Source: Hofstenia miamia (taxonomy: Eukaryota; Xenacoelomorpha; Acoela; Hofsteniidae). From it: a stretch of 64,000 nucleotides of DNA. This document shows, in pieces, positions 22,961-35,219 of the stretch. Positions within the stretch are counted from its first letter, which is position 1. Each line of letters begins with the position of its first letter. Under the pieces are notes generated by a model. The model was not told the origin of the DNA. It saw only the letters and a program-made list of their open reading frames with translations, and ran no database searches. Location of the stretch: contig CABFPE010000122.1 in assembly GCA_900660155.1 (NCBI GenBank), positions 1,162,218-1,226,217 of the forward strand, written 5' to 3'. A program made the translations under genes and the position numbers.

Positions 22961-23198
22961 TTAGTTTAATTAAGGTTTGGTTGAGCCATCAGAATAATAG
23001 CTGATGGAAATGGATTCTTGATTGATGAACCTGACACAGAAGATCCACTCTCTGAACATGATGATTTTGTTGACAATTTAAACTAACCTGAGCACTGCCT
23101 CCTGAAAATCAAGCACAGGATGTTCTTGTGATCACTAGTATGATGTCAGAAAAAATGTCATAATTCTCAAGATTAATGGAAGTATAGTACATCCTACT

Positions 23199-23465
23199 GT
23201 GGACACTGTAGCATCTGCATCAATCATCAGTGGTGAGTGCTGCAATACCTTATGCTTGAGTCAGGATGTGCTAGACCCCTCCACTATTCATATAATAGAC
23301 ACCTCTGGAAATAACATCTCTCTAAAAGGAAAGGTCCATGATATCAAGCAAAGAATTTTTCATGTAGATCTGGTCATTGTTGACACCTTTCTCCAACCAC
23401 TGCCATACAACATTGTCATAGAGTCTTGGCATTGGACAAGAGCAACTGTGTACACTGAAAGCTGA
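23199..23465 (+). pseudogene. retroelement protease-like segment (fossil)
   Basis: A frame beginning near TVDTVASASIIS, which fits the D-[ST]-[AG] start of a retropepsin (DTVAS), lying just upstream of reverse transcriptase as in Ty3/Gypsy pol. Broken, single copy, in the spacer between the inverted arms. Confidence 0.45.
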
Positions 23466-23849
23466 TATAAGGGGGATGTTATAATCACAGGACAAAAAGT
23501 TGGATATCATAAAGGAATAAAGTTCTCATCAGACTTGTGCCACATTAAACATGGGAAGACTTGTGTCACAATTCTTAACAATTCTAAATTTCCTGTTTGC
23601 CTCAATCATGAGCACCTTGAGATTATTACAGTACCAGTCCAAGTGGAGAATGTTGCTACATCACACAGCCATCCAATACATCAATGAGCTGTCAGATACT
23701 GTTAGGATCCCCACCATCTCTGCTGATTTCCATCTGCATTTAGATGCTGTGGAATGAAAATCTCTAATCAATCTACTCCACAGGAAAAGTGAAGTCTTCA
23801 ATTACTGCTCTATTAGCATGGGACAAGCCATTGGAGAAGAACATTCTAT

Positions 23850-24590
23850 TGAAACTAAACATGACAGACCAATCCATCTGCCTGTAAGAAGAGTCCCTGA
23901 GAAACTAAAAGTCAAATATGAGAAAATTTTAAGTGATCTCATTGAAAGTGGAATCATTTCAAGGCAACAATAGCCCATATGCAGCACCTAGTGTATTTAT
24001 AAAGCAAGGAGAAAAATACTGCCTGTGTATAGCTTTTTACAAGGTGAATGGCATCACCATTAAGGATGCATATCCCTTACCACAGATTGAAGATCTTTTG
24101 TATGACTTGAACTGATATAAATTCTTTCCATGCTTTGATCTTTGCAAGGCATATTGGCAGGTGCCTATGTGAACATCCAACATTCAGAAAACTGCCTTTA
24201 TTACCCTGTACAGGTTATATGAATGGAAATACATGGCTTTTGGGCTGTGCAATGCACCCACCACTTTCCAGTAATATGTCACTAAAGTACTGAAGAATGA
24301 GACAAGTATGTTGGAGCTGGGAATCTCTGCCTATATCAATGAAATCCTTGTGGCCAGTCACATGTTTGAAGAACATCTTAATAAACTTAGCCAAACATTG
24401 GAATTATTAAATAATGTGGGATTTAAAGTCAATGGAAACAAGTGTGCACTCAGCTAAACAAAAGTGACTTTACTTGGCAAGGTGATTGAGCCCAGCAAAA
24501 TCTCTATCAAGAACAATGCAAAGAACTTTCTCAATAAAATTGCAAATCCTAAGACCAAGAAAGATGTCCAGAGTCTGATGGGGTTTTTGT
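23850..24590 (+). pseudogene. Ty3/Gypsy reverse transcriptase (fossil)
   Basis: Order and motifs of a Gypsy RT are recognisable in pieces: the PVRRVPEKLK entry block, KVNGITIKDAYPLPQIEDLL, and the following blocks that end in the primer-grip region. This is the best family indicator for the whole element. It is broken at several points and present only once, between the two inverted arms. Confidence 0.7.
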
Positions 24591-24719
24591 TAGTAATGGT
24601 TGACCATTACTAATGAATAAGCCAGGTTAATTCCCCTGTGCAGTATGGTTGCTGAGATAGTTGTTGAGAAAATTGTAAAGGAATGGGTGCTAAAGCTGGG
24701 CCCTATGGAAAGACTTGCT

Positions 24720-25340
24720 TCTGCCCATGGCCTACAGTTTGAGAACAATTTAATTTGAGGGCCCTAATACATGAATTGCAAGTTTTCCATGAGTTCACAA
24801 CTGCATACCACCCACAATCCAATGGCATGGGGAAAGGCTCAACTGAACCTCAATTAACTAATAAGGGTGGCAGTGTTGAGGGTGGCAGGAAAAAAGTGGA
24901 GATGTGTCATAGAGATCATAAAATACTTTTATAATACTGCTGTCTACTCTACAATGAAAGACAGCCCATTCAAGGACATTTTTGGCAGAGAGGCTAGCAT
25001 GCCACTTTAAATTATGTTTCCCAACTATCACAACAAAAGCCTGGAGAGATATGTAGCCCACATGATCAATAAGATGCAAGAAGTTCACCTTACAGTATGT
25101 CATAATACTAACCAGTTGGTCATATGCCAAAAATGTAATTTCAACAAAAAAATATATGGTCAACCTCACAAAAGAGGGGACCAAGTGTTTGTATTGCCCC
25201 TGTCAAGTAACTTATCAAAATAAGGTGAGGAAGCTTTTAACAAATTGGCAAGGTCCTTTTACAATTGAAAAGGTCCTTGATCACCACACTTACAGCCTCA
25301 ATAATGGTAAAATTGTGCATTTTCAGAGGCTCAAATGAGC
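24720..25340 (+). pseudogene. Ty3/Gypsy integrase, distal part (fossil)
   Basis: Contains a C-terminal integrase-like module with WQGPFTIEKVLDHHTYSL followed by a terminal 'HFQRLK', which matches the GPF/Y module of Gypsy integrases. The more distal part is duplicated, inverted, in the left arm. Broken. Confidence 0.65.
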
Positions 25341-28300
25341 TGTTAAAGATATAGAAAATGATAATGGTAATGATATGTATGAACAGTATGATAATTTAAC
25401 TGAGTACTGTGAGGAAGATTTTGATGATATTGATTTTGAAGATAATGCTATAGATAGTAGTGACAGTACTACTACTCATTTAATGCTCCAACATAGGGCT
25501 TGATATAGACAAAATCTCAACACCCAAGTTTGGGACCTTAACCTTGTAACTCTATTTAGAAACCATGAAAACCAAGAGGAATGAGAATGAGTTGCCAGCT
25601 CAACACTCCTACAGAAGGATCAGAAGGAGGATGGACCATAACAAAGGCTCTATACTCCTGCAAGGAGTGGGAGAAGACTGTCTTTGCCGAGGAAGTTAGT
25701 GACAAAAAAAGTGAAGCCAAGAGTGTTCTGAGGAGATTCTGACCTTGCCTAGTGACAAGGTGAGCAGACAACCTCACATGCATCTCATTCTCAACACTAT
25801 GTGGGGAGAAGACTGTCCCACATGATAAAGAGGAGCTGGCACCCACTATAGACTCTATTAGTATTAAACATAAATAACCATTTAATGATTTAATGAGTCC
25901 TCCAGTATCCCATCCACTGTAAGGCCCAAGAAAACAGAAGAAAGAAGATGTCCAAAGTTGGCAATGAAATGTTACACCCCTACTTTATAGCTACCCAAAG
26001 AGCAACACATTTTATCCAAGACAACATCTCCAAAGAGACTAAAAACCAGTTACAATAGACATTCAACACAAAGGAACTTACATGCTCTATTGATGTAATA
26101 CCATTCATACATAGAAATCATGTATCACCTGGCCAAGATAGAAAAGATCTGTCTAATTATATGATATTATGAGAGGAGTACAAGGATGACATTCCTGATT
26201 CCATCAACCATTTACATCTTAGGATGGAAAACTTCATGATATTGTACAAGGAAGACCTATCAACATGTATCACATGAATATATCAGTCACCAAACTCATA
26301 TATACAGATCTCCTGATGTGCAAATACATACCAACACAGTTTAGCAGTGGACCATAAGCTTATAATTAATACTGCCCCACAGACTCAAATGTTTGAGTCA
26401 ATCAAGCCTAACATGCCCAGACTCATATTAGTTACCAATCTCCATGCTAGCTTTGCCTTCTCCCAGAGCAAAGACACTCTACAAGAAATCCAGGAAGTCT
26501 GGACCAACTTCAAGACAGAAAGACATCCCAAAAAAGAGTGGCCACTTATCAATATAAAAAGCCTGTCCTCACAGTATGATAGATCTGTTTAGTGCCTATT
26601 AGGTGAACTCCATTTCTCATATAAAGCATAGGACCAAAAGAATTTCAAATATCACCTATTTTCAGAAAATGCTACACCTGACATTATTTAAGAGGGGCAG
26701 TATGGTTCTTATCCATCTTTCTAACTCATGAGATGTTTATGAAGAAATGTACATATAAATTTAAAATATGTCCCATTGCATGGAAAACCAAGAATTGCCT
26801 GCTCCATAAGTGTCTGTTTCCCTTATTGCCAGGAAAAACAAAACCTTATTGCCAGGAAAAACAAAACAAGCCATGGAAAACTTTGAAAAATATTATGCCC
26901 AACTGGTGGGGGCAAGCAGTGCAACAGGAAAATTGTTGCTGATGATGATCTGCAACAAACTAGGCATATGTCTGTTGGATGTGAATATTTTTTCTGACAC
27001 AGTAAAAAAGTATATGTGGGGCACCACAGCAGATACCAAATTCAGCTTCTTTAATTTGGAATATGCTCCACTATGCACAGAGAGATTAATGGAATGGCTA
27101 CTCTGCTCCACATTGCAATTCTTTGAACTCTTGAAATGCTTATATGTCTACAATAAGTCTGAGATCTTTTTCAACTTGGAGCAACATTAATACCCCAAAT
27201 GCAGTTACAGTTGACTAACATAAGAACCCAGGCAGATCAGAGACAAAGGAGAAATCATCCCCATACTTATCCTTGACCAAGTAATGAAGATGCCAGAACA
27301 GTTTTACAGAGAGGAAGAACTCTTGGCTACCTCTACTACAACAGCACTGATTGAAGCCAAAAATCTTGAAATGTTTGCAAGTCCCACCTCCTCTAAGCCA
27401 ACACAGAAGTGGTCCATCACCAAGGATGAATGCATACTCACCATTGAACACAATCTTAAATAATTCAAAGAAATCCTCACTATCAAGGAACAAATCATTG
27501 AACCCAATAAAGACAAAGATATCTTAGACCTTATGAAATGGTGCCTTACAGAGGTATTCTCAAAAGAAGAGCTAGTGCTTCTACAATCACTAGGGTGACA
27601 ACTGGATATGGACCTAGAATGCAAACCAGCTCAAGTCAATGTCACTACCAGCCAGATCAATAAATTAGGAGCTCACAGACTCATAGGAAAATTCTGGTAC
27701 ACCATAGGAGACACAAAGATCAATTACCCTGTCACCATAGGAACAGCTATCCTTCACGACACAATAGACTTGCCTAGCATTGAAAACCATGCAGAACAAA
27801 ACAACCTATTATGTATACCACCACTATGCATTTAAAACCCTCTCATCTTCACGTCTTGGCAAGTAAGAAAAGGAAAGAAAAAGCTCTCAGCAAACTTACC
27901 CAACAAAATGAACTACATTATCAGCAGCACTGAAGCAAAGTCATTTAGCCAAACACCCAAGTATAACACAGTGAAGTAGAAACTTATCCAAGGTGGCACT
28001 CCTGAGAGGGTCATAAATGACAGAAAACTTACCATAAAAGACATTTTTCAGAGGGGGCAACCCTTACACAACAATTACAAAAGATCTGTGACAAGATAGT
28101 ACAGATGACCCAGCAGGTCCTCATCCTTTTTCAGGCTGCTGGAGATCTCATGTGGATCAACAACATAGAAACAAAAACCAGATATTATGATGTGTCAAAG
28201 TGCATTGAGATTATCACCATGTTACATGCAGATGTTTTCTATTCAGATAAGATTAATCTTCAACAAGTTACCAAGTTTCATTTGCTGTTTGTAGACCATG

Positions 28301-28445
28301 TGACTCAAATGGAGTTGCTAAGAGAGGTGTTCATTCACTTTTATCTTGATACCTAAATCAGTTTGAGTGATGCTCATACATTAGACACTGATGTGTTAAT
28401 GACTTTAATGGTGGCACTTAAAGGTTTTTGATTATATGAATGATT
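25341..28445 (+). pseudogene. right arm of the LTR fossil: region downstream of integrase
   Basis: Plus-strand remnants in several frames (26347-26592, 26810-27190, 27608-27835, 28105-28356), matching the minus-strand left arm. One readable stretch includes HRLIGKFWYTIGDTKINYPV. The function is not recognised. Broken. The outer boundary is near 28445-28600, where a short LTR-like segment shared with the 16450 end is joined after a deletion. Confidence 0.5.
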
Positions 28446-28599
28446 TTTCAACACTTTCACTCTAATACACAATAACCTTTGAGGAAATGGCCTCATCAAT
28501 TCTCATTTGCCAAGTCTCCAGTTTTTCTGTCTAAAGGATGAGGTAGTTACACAACATGATGCTGATAAATAACAACCAACTACCAACTGATGTTACATG

Positions 28600-30700
28600 C
28601 CACCTCAGGCCAGACTTTGCGATTTTTCATTGTGTACCCAATTGATGAGGATCTGTCCCAAATGTATTAATTCAACTGCTCTGCATTCAAACAGGCAGCA
28701 CTAAGAGTAGGCATGGCTAACTCACTTTAGCTGGATTCATAATATGACAAGGCATCAGATTGAAGCTTCAAAACCAGGCTCATGTTCTGCATGACGTGTC
28801 TCATACACCAACTGTGGCCAGAGACACCTGAGAACAACAAATAATGAAACGAGTAAGAAAATCCGTCTTTTGGGCACTGCAGCATTGGCTTGCTTTCCTG
28901 ACAAATTTGCCAGCTCCTCATGATCTCATGGGGATAGTCTTCTCTCCATGAAGTGTGAAGAATGGGACCTGTGCAAGTTCTGCTCTCCTTGTTGCCAGGC
29001 AAGTTCTTGCCCAAATGAGGTTGGAATCACCTTGGAACCATCTCTGCATCTGGAAAGACTACAGATGACAAAGTCAAAATTCATATTTTCAGACACATCT
29101 CAACCTGCTTTCAATTGCAAAGTACGTTTCCTTATGCTGTCAAAAATCAGATCTTACATCATCCTCATGGATTAATTTGAACAAAGAAAGGTGTTTTAGC
29201 AAATTTCAAAAAAAGTTCTCAGGTTACTCTTAATGAGTTCAATAAAATGTTATATATTTAATGTAAAGAGTAAACCTTTGTATAAATTATGCAGATGGTA
29301 ATTGTATATTTTATGATAATAATGCAGCTGATTCAGTCTGTTGTGACAATTAATGACTGTGCCCGCCTATTGTTTTTAATGGTTGCCAGTCTTGTTGAAG
29401 TGTGTCCTAAGCTAATATATGTATACTGAAAATTAAATTATACTGAGGAGCACTTGTGTCCAACTTCTAAATATCATTTTAGATTCAAATGATAACGCCA
29501 AAAAAATACTTATATTCAAGATTTTTTGCTGAAAACTGAAATTATGGTTATTTTTATGATATTGCAATTTTTAATAGCTATGCCAATTTTCAATCTTTGA
29601 TTCAATTCTTAAGCACATTTAAACATTTACAACTTTTTCAGTATGGTTAAATAACTTTCCAAATCATTGTAATGAGTTTTTGAAAAAATTATTAACCATA
29701 ACATTAAATTTCAGGTTAAAATGACAAAAGAAATTGTCTTTGCAACAATACTGAGGCTTAAATATGTTTTTTTGTTCTCAGTGTGTAGTGAGGTGTGTCA
29801 GTACCATGATGAAATGAACTGCTTGCAAGTATCTGTAAATATTGTAAATAGTTAAATGCAAAAAAGGAACAGTTCATATTCCGAGTAATATTTCTGTGTA
29901 AAAATAACTTTAGAAAAAAAAGGTCACTACTATTTAGCTTAGCACCATTAGGAGCTACAATGGGAGCTGTACCAATGCACTAAAGTCTGCATACATTAAC
30001 TGTTACTAAGAGTTAAGTTTGAGATTACATTTTAGGGACTTACATTAATATTAATTTTTTTTGTTTTTCACTGCTTAGTGAAAAAATATAGTTTCACGTA
30101 CATTGATTGTTTTCATAAAAATGGCCAATGTACCTCACATATATTGATAGTATGAATCATAATTATGAACATAGATACTCAAGCTATATTCTAATAGCTT
30201 GTTTACACATGACATGAGACAATTGTTGACAATTAAATTGACTGAACTAATAGTAAATTTACAAAGTGACCTCCAGAAAACTTCGAAAAATAATTTGTTA
30301 GAAAATATTTTAAACAGTTTTAGACAAATTATAAATTAAATATACAACATAGATTGAATACGATTAGTAATATTGCGAAAATTACTGCGAATTTGCTTCC
30401 GTAATTCTTAAATAATTACAGTAAAAGCATGCATGTCTCATGGCTTCAGTGTTTACACTAGAGCCCTACGCTGTTTATTTTCTGGGAATTGATGGCGGCA
30501 TAGGCACCGATCACAATAGCAGTGTTTCTGTGTTCCGCCAATTTCACAGAATCATCTTTGCATTTGTAATCTGGGACTTTTGTACTATAAACATCAAATT
30601 ATGTAATAATAATAATAATAATAATAATGATTAATTAAAAATATGTTACCAAATTTATTTGATATAGTAAATGGTATAATAATTTATTTAAAGTTCATCA
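28600..30700. other. no host gene seen; possible retroelement debris
   Basis: Frames at about 28700-29175 contain several Cys and Trp residues and a faint resemblance to Gypsy integrase zinc-binding sequence, not enough for a call. From 29200 to 30700 the DNA is AT-rich without coding signs. Related sequences GTTTACACATGA (30199) and, inverted, near 30430-30465 may mark a small MITE. An (AAT)n tract lies at about 30604-30629. Confidence 0.4.
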
Positions 30701-30734
30701 ACTATTGTGACAAGCTCCAAAATCAAAATTAAAA

Positions 30735-31130
30735 CTGAATACTTCATTGCATTGCAATGTGAACAGATCTTAGCTGTAATAGGCCCAATGGGTATATTTT
30801 TGTCTTTTGAGTAATCCAGACTTGGTTGATAGGAGAATGCCGAGTTAGCCCATGGAAATTTTCCTAGAAGAAGTTTTCTCTGCCAAGCACTCAGTCTAAT
30901 TTCTTGCTGTTGAGGTGTTTCCTGTTGCCTTGTAGCTGCTTTGCGCTGTTGGGCATTTTGTAACCTGGTTGTTCACTGCTGAGGTGTTTCCTGCTGCCTG
31001 GCAGCTGCTTGGCGCAGTTGGTCAGCTTAAGGACTGGTTGTTTGTTGTTGAGGTGTTTCATTTAGTCTGGCTTGTCTGGCCAGCCTGGCTCTGGCAGAGG
31101 ATGAGGATAGATTTGTCTTTTTTAGTGGCA
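30735..31130 (-). pseudogene. Helitron Rep/helicase N-terminal fragment
   Basis: Minus-strand reading gives glutamine/arginine-rich repeats (RQARLNETPQQQ, LRQAAARQQETPQQ, ATRQQETPQQQEIRLSAWQR). Then comes a stretch ending IPIGPITAKICSHCNAMKY. Repeats of the 'ETPEQ..RL..' kind followed by 'IGpm...C..C.A..f' are the usual N-terminus and first zinc finger of Helitron proteins. Stops interrupt it and nothing of the Rep or helicase domains was found nearby, so it is a small fragment. Confidence 0.55.
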
Positions 31131-31259
31131 TTGGGACTCTAACCACAAAGAAAATATATCACTTAACTGTATGTTTATGGAGCTTTAGTGTGAGTACTTG
31201 CATTGTGTAAAGTTAATTTAAAAATGATGACAGTTTCAGAAGCAATGGTGTTTTTATAC

Positions 31260-31500
31260 GGGCATGGAAATTTCCAGAAGGTAATGGAACATTGTTGCGG
31301 TTTTTAGAAAATAGTGGAACATTGGAGAAATTTCCAGAAAGTAGTTGAACATTGTAAAAATTTCTAGAAAGTAGTGGAACATTGGAGAAATTTCCGGAAA
31401 GTAGTGGAACATTGTAGAAATTTTCTAGAAAGTCATGGAACATTGCAGAAATTTCCAGCAAGTCATGACACATTGTAGAAGTTTCCAGAAGGTAAACAGA
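31260..31500. repeat. minisatellite, about 30-bp unit, roughly 8 copies
   Basis: Tandem imperfect copies of a unit like GGAACATTGTAGAAATTTCC followed by AGAAAGTAGT. All copies are open on the minus strand, giving a repeated NVPLLSGNF peptide, but nothing suggests that it is translated. Confidence 0.85.
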
Positions 31501-31544
31501 AAAAATTTTCATTAGTAACCTTAAAAATTACCTCTGCGGCCTCA

Positions 31545-31690
31545 AACGGCCTAAGGTCGTATCAGGACCCAGCCTAAGTTGTGGCCAGGGCCAACCTGCA
31601 TCTGCATGCCAAATTTGGTGCCAATCAGTCTAGTGGGTCGGCCGTGCATAAGTAACAGACAAACAGACAATTTGAATTTTATATATTAGG
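31545..31690 (+). repeat. retroposon-like 3' tail
   Basis: The sequence CATGCCAAATTTGGTGCCAA, then AAGTAACAGACAAACAGACA, then a TTTTATATATTAG end resembles the 3' tail of retroposons that are widespread in invertebrate genomes. The source family cannot be named from this piece. Confidence 0.4.
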
Positions 31691-32114
31691 TTATCATTTT
31701 ACATCATTGCAAATAGTTATCCTAAAGATATGTGTTTTCGAGTTATGACCCTTTAGAGTTGTGAGCAATTGCTGTTTAGATTTAGTTAAACAACTGAATA
31801 AAATCAAAGCATAGATGTCTCAAAATTACTGTAACTTTACGCCGAAATTAACCGAAATTAGGCAGCGGCGGCGCGCATTGGTGACGCAGAGGTCTAGTTT
31901 ACACTTAGACACAAGACAAGAAATTCGAGAAAATCAAAACTATTTGGAAGTCGAATGTTTTTTCAACTGCTCTACTTGAGTGGTTGAAGGTCGCGTTTTC
32001 GGGTGGTTAGACGTGACATTGGCTCATTGAAAACAAAAAGCCATGCATGTTACGTGTAGACAAGACACAAATATATATATATTTACATATAAATAGACAG
32101 TTATTATCTAAATA

Positions 32115-32417
32115 TTAAAATAGAAAACTTGCATTTTCTTGTGGTTCCTTTATTATTGGAATGACTGTTGCGCGTCGAGTAATTTTGGCAATATCTTCAT
32201 ATTTTGGCGGACTGAACATGGCAGATGCCCCTCGTTTTGCTTCAGCACCTTTAAGAAGACATGTAGGGCAAAAGTTCACACCTACTGGAATCACACCATG
32301 GAAATGACATTGAGTTGTTGAATCCATGTGAATATGATAACCTGGTAGTTGAGGAAACATATAGCCTTGCACTATTCTGAAGCCTTCGGGCTGATTTTGA
32401 CCTGCACTTTGGCTGTT
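32115..32417 (-). CDS. last exon of a protein with a PPxY motif (unrecognised)
   Basis: A 101-codon exon, phase 0, opens after a tttag acceptor at 32418-32419 and ends in TAA. Residues include QGYMFPQLPGYHIHMD, CHFHGVIPVGVNFCPTC (a C-x-H ... C-x-x-C arrangement that could bind zinc) and SPPKYEDI, a PPxY motif of the kind bound by WW domains of NEDD4-type ligases. Composition and absence of repeats argue for a real exon. I do not recognise the family. A minus-strand membrane-segment exon at 36709-36929 ends in the matching phase 0, so the two may belong to one gene with a 4.3-kb intron: a single-pass membrane protein with this tail in the cytoplasm. That link is inference. Confidence 0.6.
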   Translation of the reverse strand, partial: NSQSAGQNQPEGFRIVQGYMFPQLPGYHIHMDSTTQCHFHGVIPVGVNFCPTCLLKGAEAKRGASAMFSPPKYEDIAKITRRATVIPIIKEPQENASFLF

Positions 32418-34209
32418 CTAAACACCACCCAAACATGTATGATACAAAATTCCTTTTAAGAATTCGCTTACAATCATGTAATGCTTTTATTACGTATTGA
32501 ATGAATATAATCATGCAATGCAAATGATATATATCACGAAAAATATTACTTCAAATGTATTTAGGATAAAAGCTATATGGGTTAACTTCATAACCCAAGA
32601 TTATTTGATCTGACAAAAATTAAGAATACTGTATTATGTCAAATCATTTTATACTTTAGATTGCATACATGCAACTCTTCTTTCAAATATCAAATTTTGC
32701 TTGCAAATAGTTGAGGAAGTTGGTGATGAAGCTCATGATTCAAGATTCAAGTAGTGAAGATATTTTTTTTGATGATGGTAGTTCACCTGGATTAGGAATT
32801 TTTGAACTCTAATATTGAGCATGAAATATGTTTCGATGTTCACAGTGATGTTCATATAATTTTTAACCTGTGACACTACATTGTCTGTCTAACAATGATC
32901 CGTACCCCAAGCCAATCAAAGAAGGATTACTAGTATAATACGCACAAAAATGTTTTAGCATAAAAGCATCAACGAAAACAAGACAAAATCAATAAAATAT
33001 ACAACTATAATTAGAATCTATTAGTCTTTAAGAATATCAAAGATTGAAGGGTTTGACTTCTTAAATTGTTCCTTAATTCTGTTAGTGTTTTTTCTCTCTA
33101 ACAATTACTAATGACCCGTGCCCCCTCCTGTCTAAGAGTGCCGAGCTGACGGGTTGATCCGTAACCACCTTAAATGATATACAGAAATATTTATTGCGGT
33201 ATTAGGTCGAATCTGGCACATATTGATAATACTGGTCGACAATTATGTCGACGGTTTAACTCAAATATCCAAATACACCCTGGTTTGAAAAGAGGCATCA
33301 TGAAAAATATTTGTTTTGTGATGTGTAATCTGGCTAGCCTATATCTAAATCAAGTTCATAATATTGCTATGGAGATTTGGCTTAATTAATGCCTTCTTGT
33401 TTTTTTGACAAATTGTTGACACTTTGGAAAAAAATCGACGCTTTTTTACAGGAGAATTTGTAAAATTAATCAGTTAACATTATATCTTACAACATTTGAC
33501 TTTGGCCATACTTGAGCAAAGGTAAATGTTCTCTATTCTTGACATCTTTAATCTATCTCAATGAGTACAATTTACAACAAACTTCATAGAAGAAAAAAGG
33601 GGAATGAACGATAAGTTTTTATTGCACTGGTCGCAAGTGCAGGAGATAGGCGCATGAATTTGTCCTTAACATGATAAATTTTGCTCTCAAATTTTTTACA
33701 TCGCTCTTGCTATTACTTAACAAGCATTTTAAAATAAGATTATAAAAAAGGTGTATTGAATGAAAGAGTAAGAAAAATCTGCATAAAACATTAAGAAACA
33801 GAACTACAAATTTGCTTGGCTTAATAAAGGCTCGTTTTGGGCTCATTGTGTATCCAATGCAATGTTCAAGCTCGGCTCGGCTTGGTACGTTAGAAGCTCG
33901 GCTTGTTGAGAGGTCTGGTATTAATAATTGTATTAATACCTGTATCAAATACATGTGTGACAATATGCGTCAATGGATGAGTGACTCTATGATATTAAAG
34001 AAGACAAGACCTCCACTTAAAAAAGAACGGAGAAGAGGCCTTTGTTCCATGTAAATATTTACAAAATACTACAGAAAAGAGTTACAAGTTTTCACATTTT
34101 GTTGTAAGCTGCATGCTATAAGTGAAAGAATTTATGTAGATTGAACACAATTCCTTAAATTCATTTTAATATTAAGTAATATGAAATATATAATTTGGGG
34201 TAACAACGT

Positions 34210-34460
34210 TACCCAAACGACGATACTCATATTTTAGAAGTTACGACGTAGAACGGTTACTAGTGTATCATCGCTGGTAGCTGTTACTATTTATCGGCCA
34301 GACCTCGCGCTTCACTTGTTAGTGACTGGTAGTTGTAATATTTGTACATATTGTAAATATTGTATATAAAGACCAAAGCATTTTGTAAATAGGAGTAGTT
34401 TGAACTGTATTCTCTTTGTGTTTGCTAGAATCACACCCCAGTGATTCTACACTAGTGGCG
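34210..34460 (+). repeat. LTR-like sequence related to the 16450 end of the Gypsy fossil
   Basis: It shares with about 16453-16580 the order TAGYTGTTA-TTTATCRGCCAGA, TTTGTACATATTGTAA and a TATA-like TTGTATATAA, in the same orientation. No coding remnant is attached, so a solo LTR or fragment is likely. Ends and target duplication could not be fixed. Confidence 0.4.
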
Positions 34461-35219
34461 GAGGTGGAATTTCTAATTACAGTCGCAAATATTAGTTTTA
34501 TTATATTATTTGGTCAGTAGCACAACCTTATATGAGAAGTATCATTTATATTGCATAACCTATATAAAAATCTACAGACTTATGCTGTCTTATAATATAT
34601 GTAAAAACATGGCAGTTTCGCGCTAACCCCTGTTTGAAAGAATAGACATGCAGAGACAAGACTTGTAAATGGGGTGCGTGGAGAGCTGTGCAGGTACCGG
34701 ATAGTAACGGTTAGTACACGGCAAAATGCAGAAGGACAAAGTTAAGAACGTAACAACTTCTTATGGAAACATTGTTACCAATTTGATTACTGACAAATAA
34801 CTTTGTATTGCAATAACTGTATGAAAAATCAATTTTTTACTATATATAGTATTTATTAGTTTTTGAAAATTTGTTAATTTCAAAATGCTTTTGGGTGTTT
34901 TCAACAGATAGATAATACAAATATCATTGCGGATTGTCCAGGCCCGTAGCCACGGGGGAGATATGGGGGACAAAGCACCCTGGAAGATCAGGCAACCTCT
35001 CCTAGACAATAAAGCTAAAAGCAAAAACAGAATGCAAAATATAGTTTATTTTATATTTTAATGTTGATATGAATCATGGTACTACTGAAACTTTAAATTT
35101 CAATCATTCAAAAAATCAAATTTGAGAGCAAAGGATACGTTCTAAGGAATATCTTTTTAGAGAAACAAGTTATTCAATTACAGAAAACCACGAAATCGCA
35201 AATTGGAAAGTGTACATAA

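Larger units (their letters stand above)
16450..28600. mobile_element. broken Ty3/Gypsy-like LTR retroelement arranged as a large inverted repeat
   Basis: A fossil element. The left arm (about 16450-22960, coding sense on the minus strand) and right arm (about 24870-28600, coding sense on the plus strand) are inverted copies of the same 3' half. The single-copy middle (about 22960-24870) holds protease and reverse transcriptase sequence on the plus strand. The left arm is longer because it contains a MITE (21159-22294) and an assembly duplication (17501-19669). The right arm also lacks a segment near its outer end. Both arms are broken in many places (well over ten by eye), and the arms have diverged visibly, so the element is old. 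Confidence 0.75.

Noticed and set aside
28700-29175. Cys/Trp-rich frames suggesting an integrase zinc finger
   Set aside because: Resemblance too weak and scattered to assign; recorded only as possible debris.
31213-31512. Minus-strand frame with repeated NVPLLSGNF
   Set aside because: Produced by the minisatellite unit being a multiple of three; no start, family or transcript signal.
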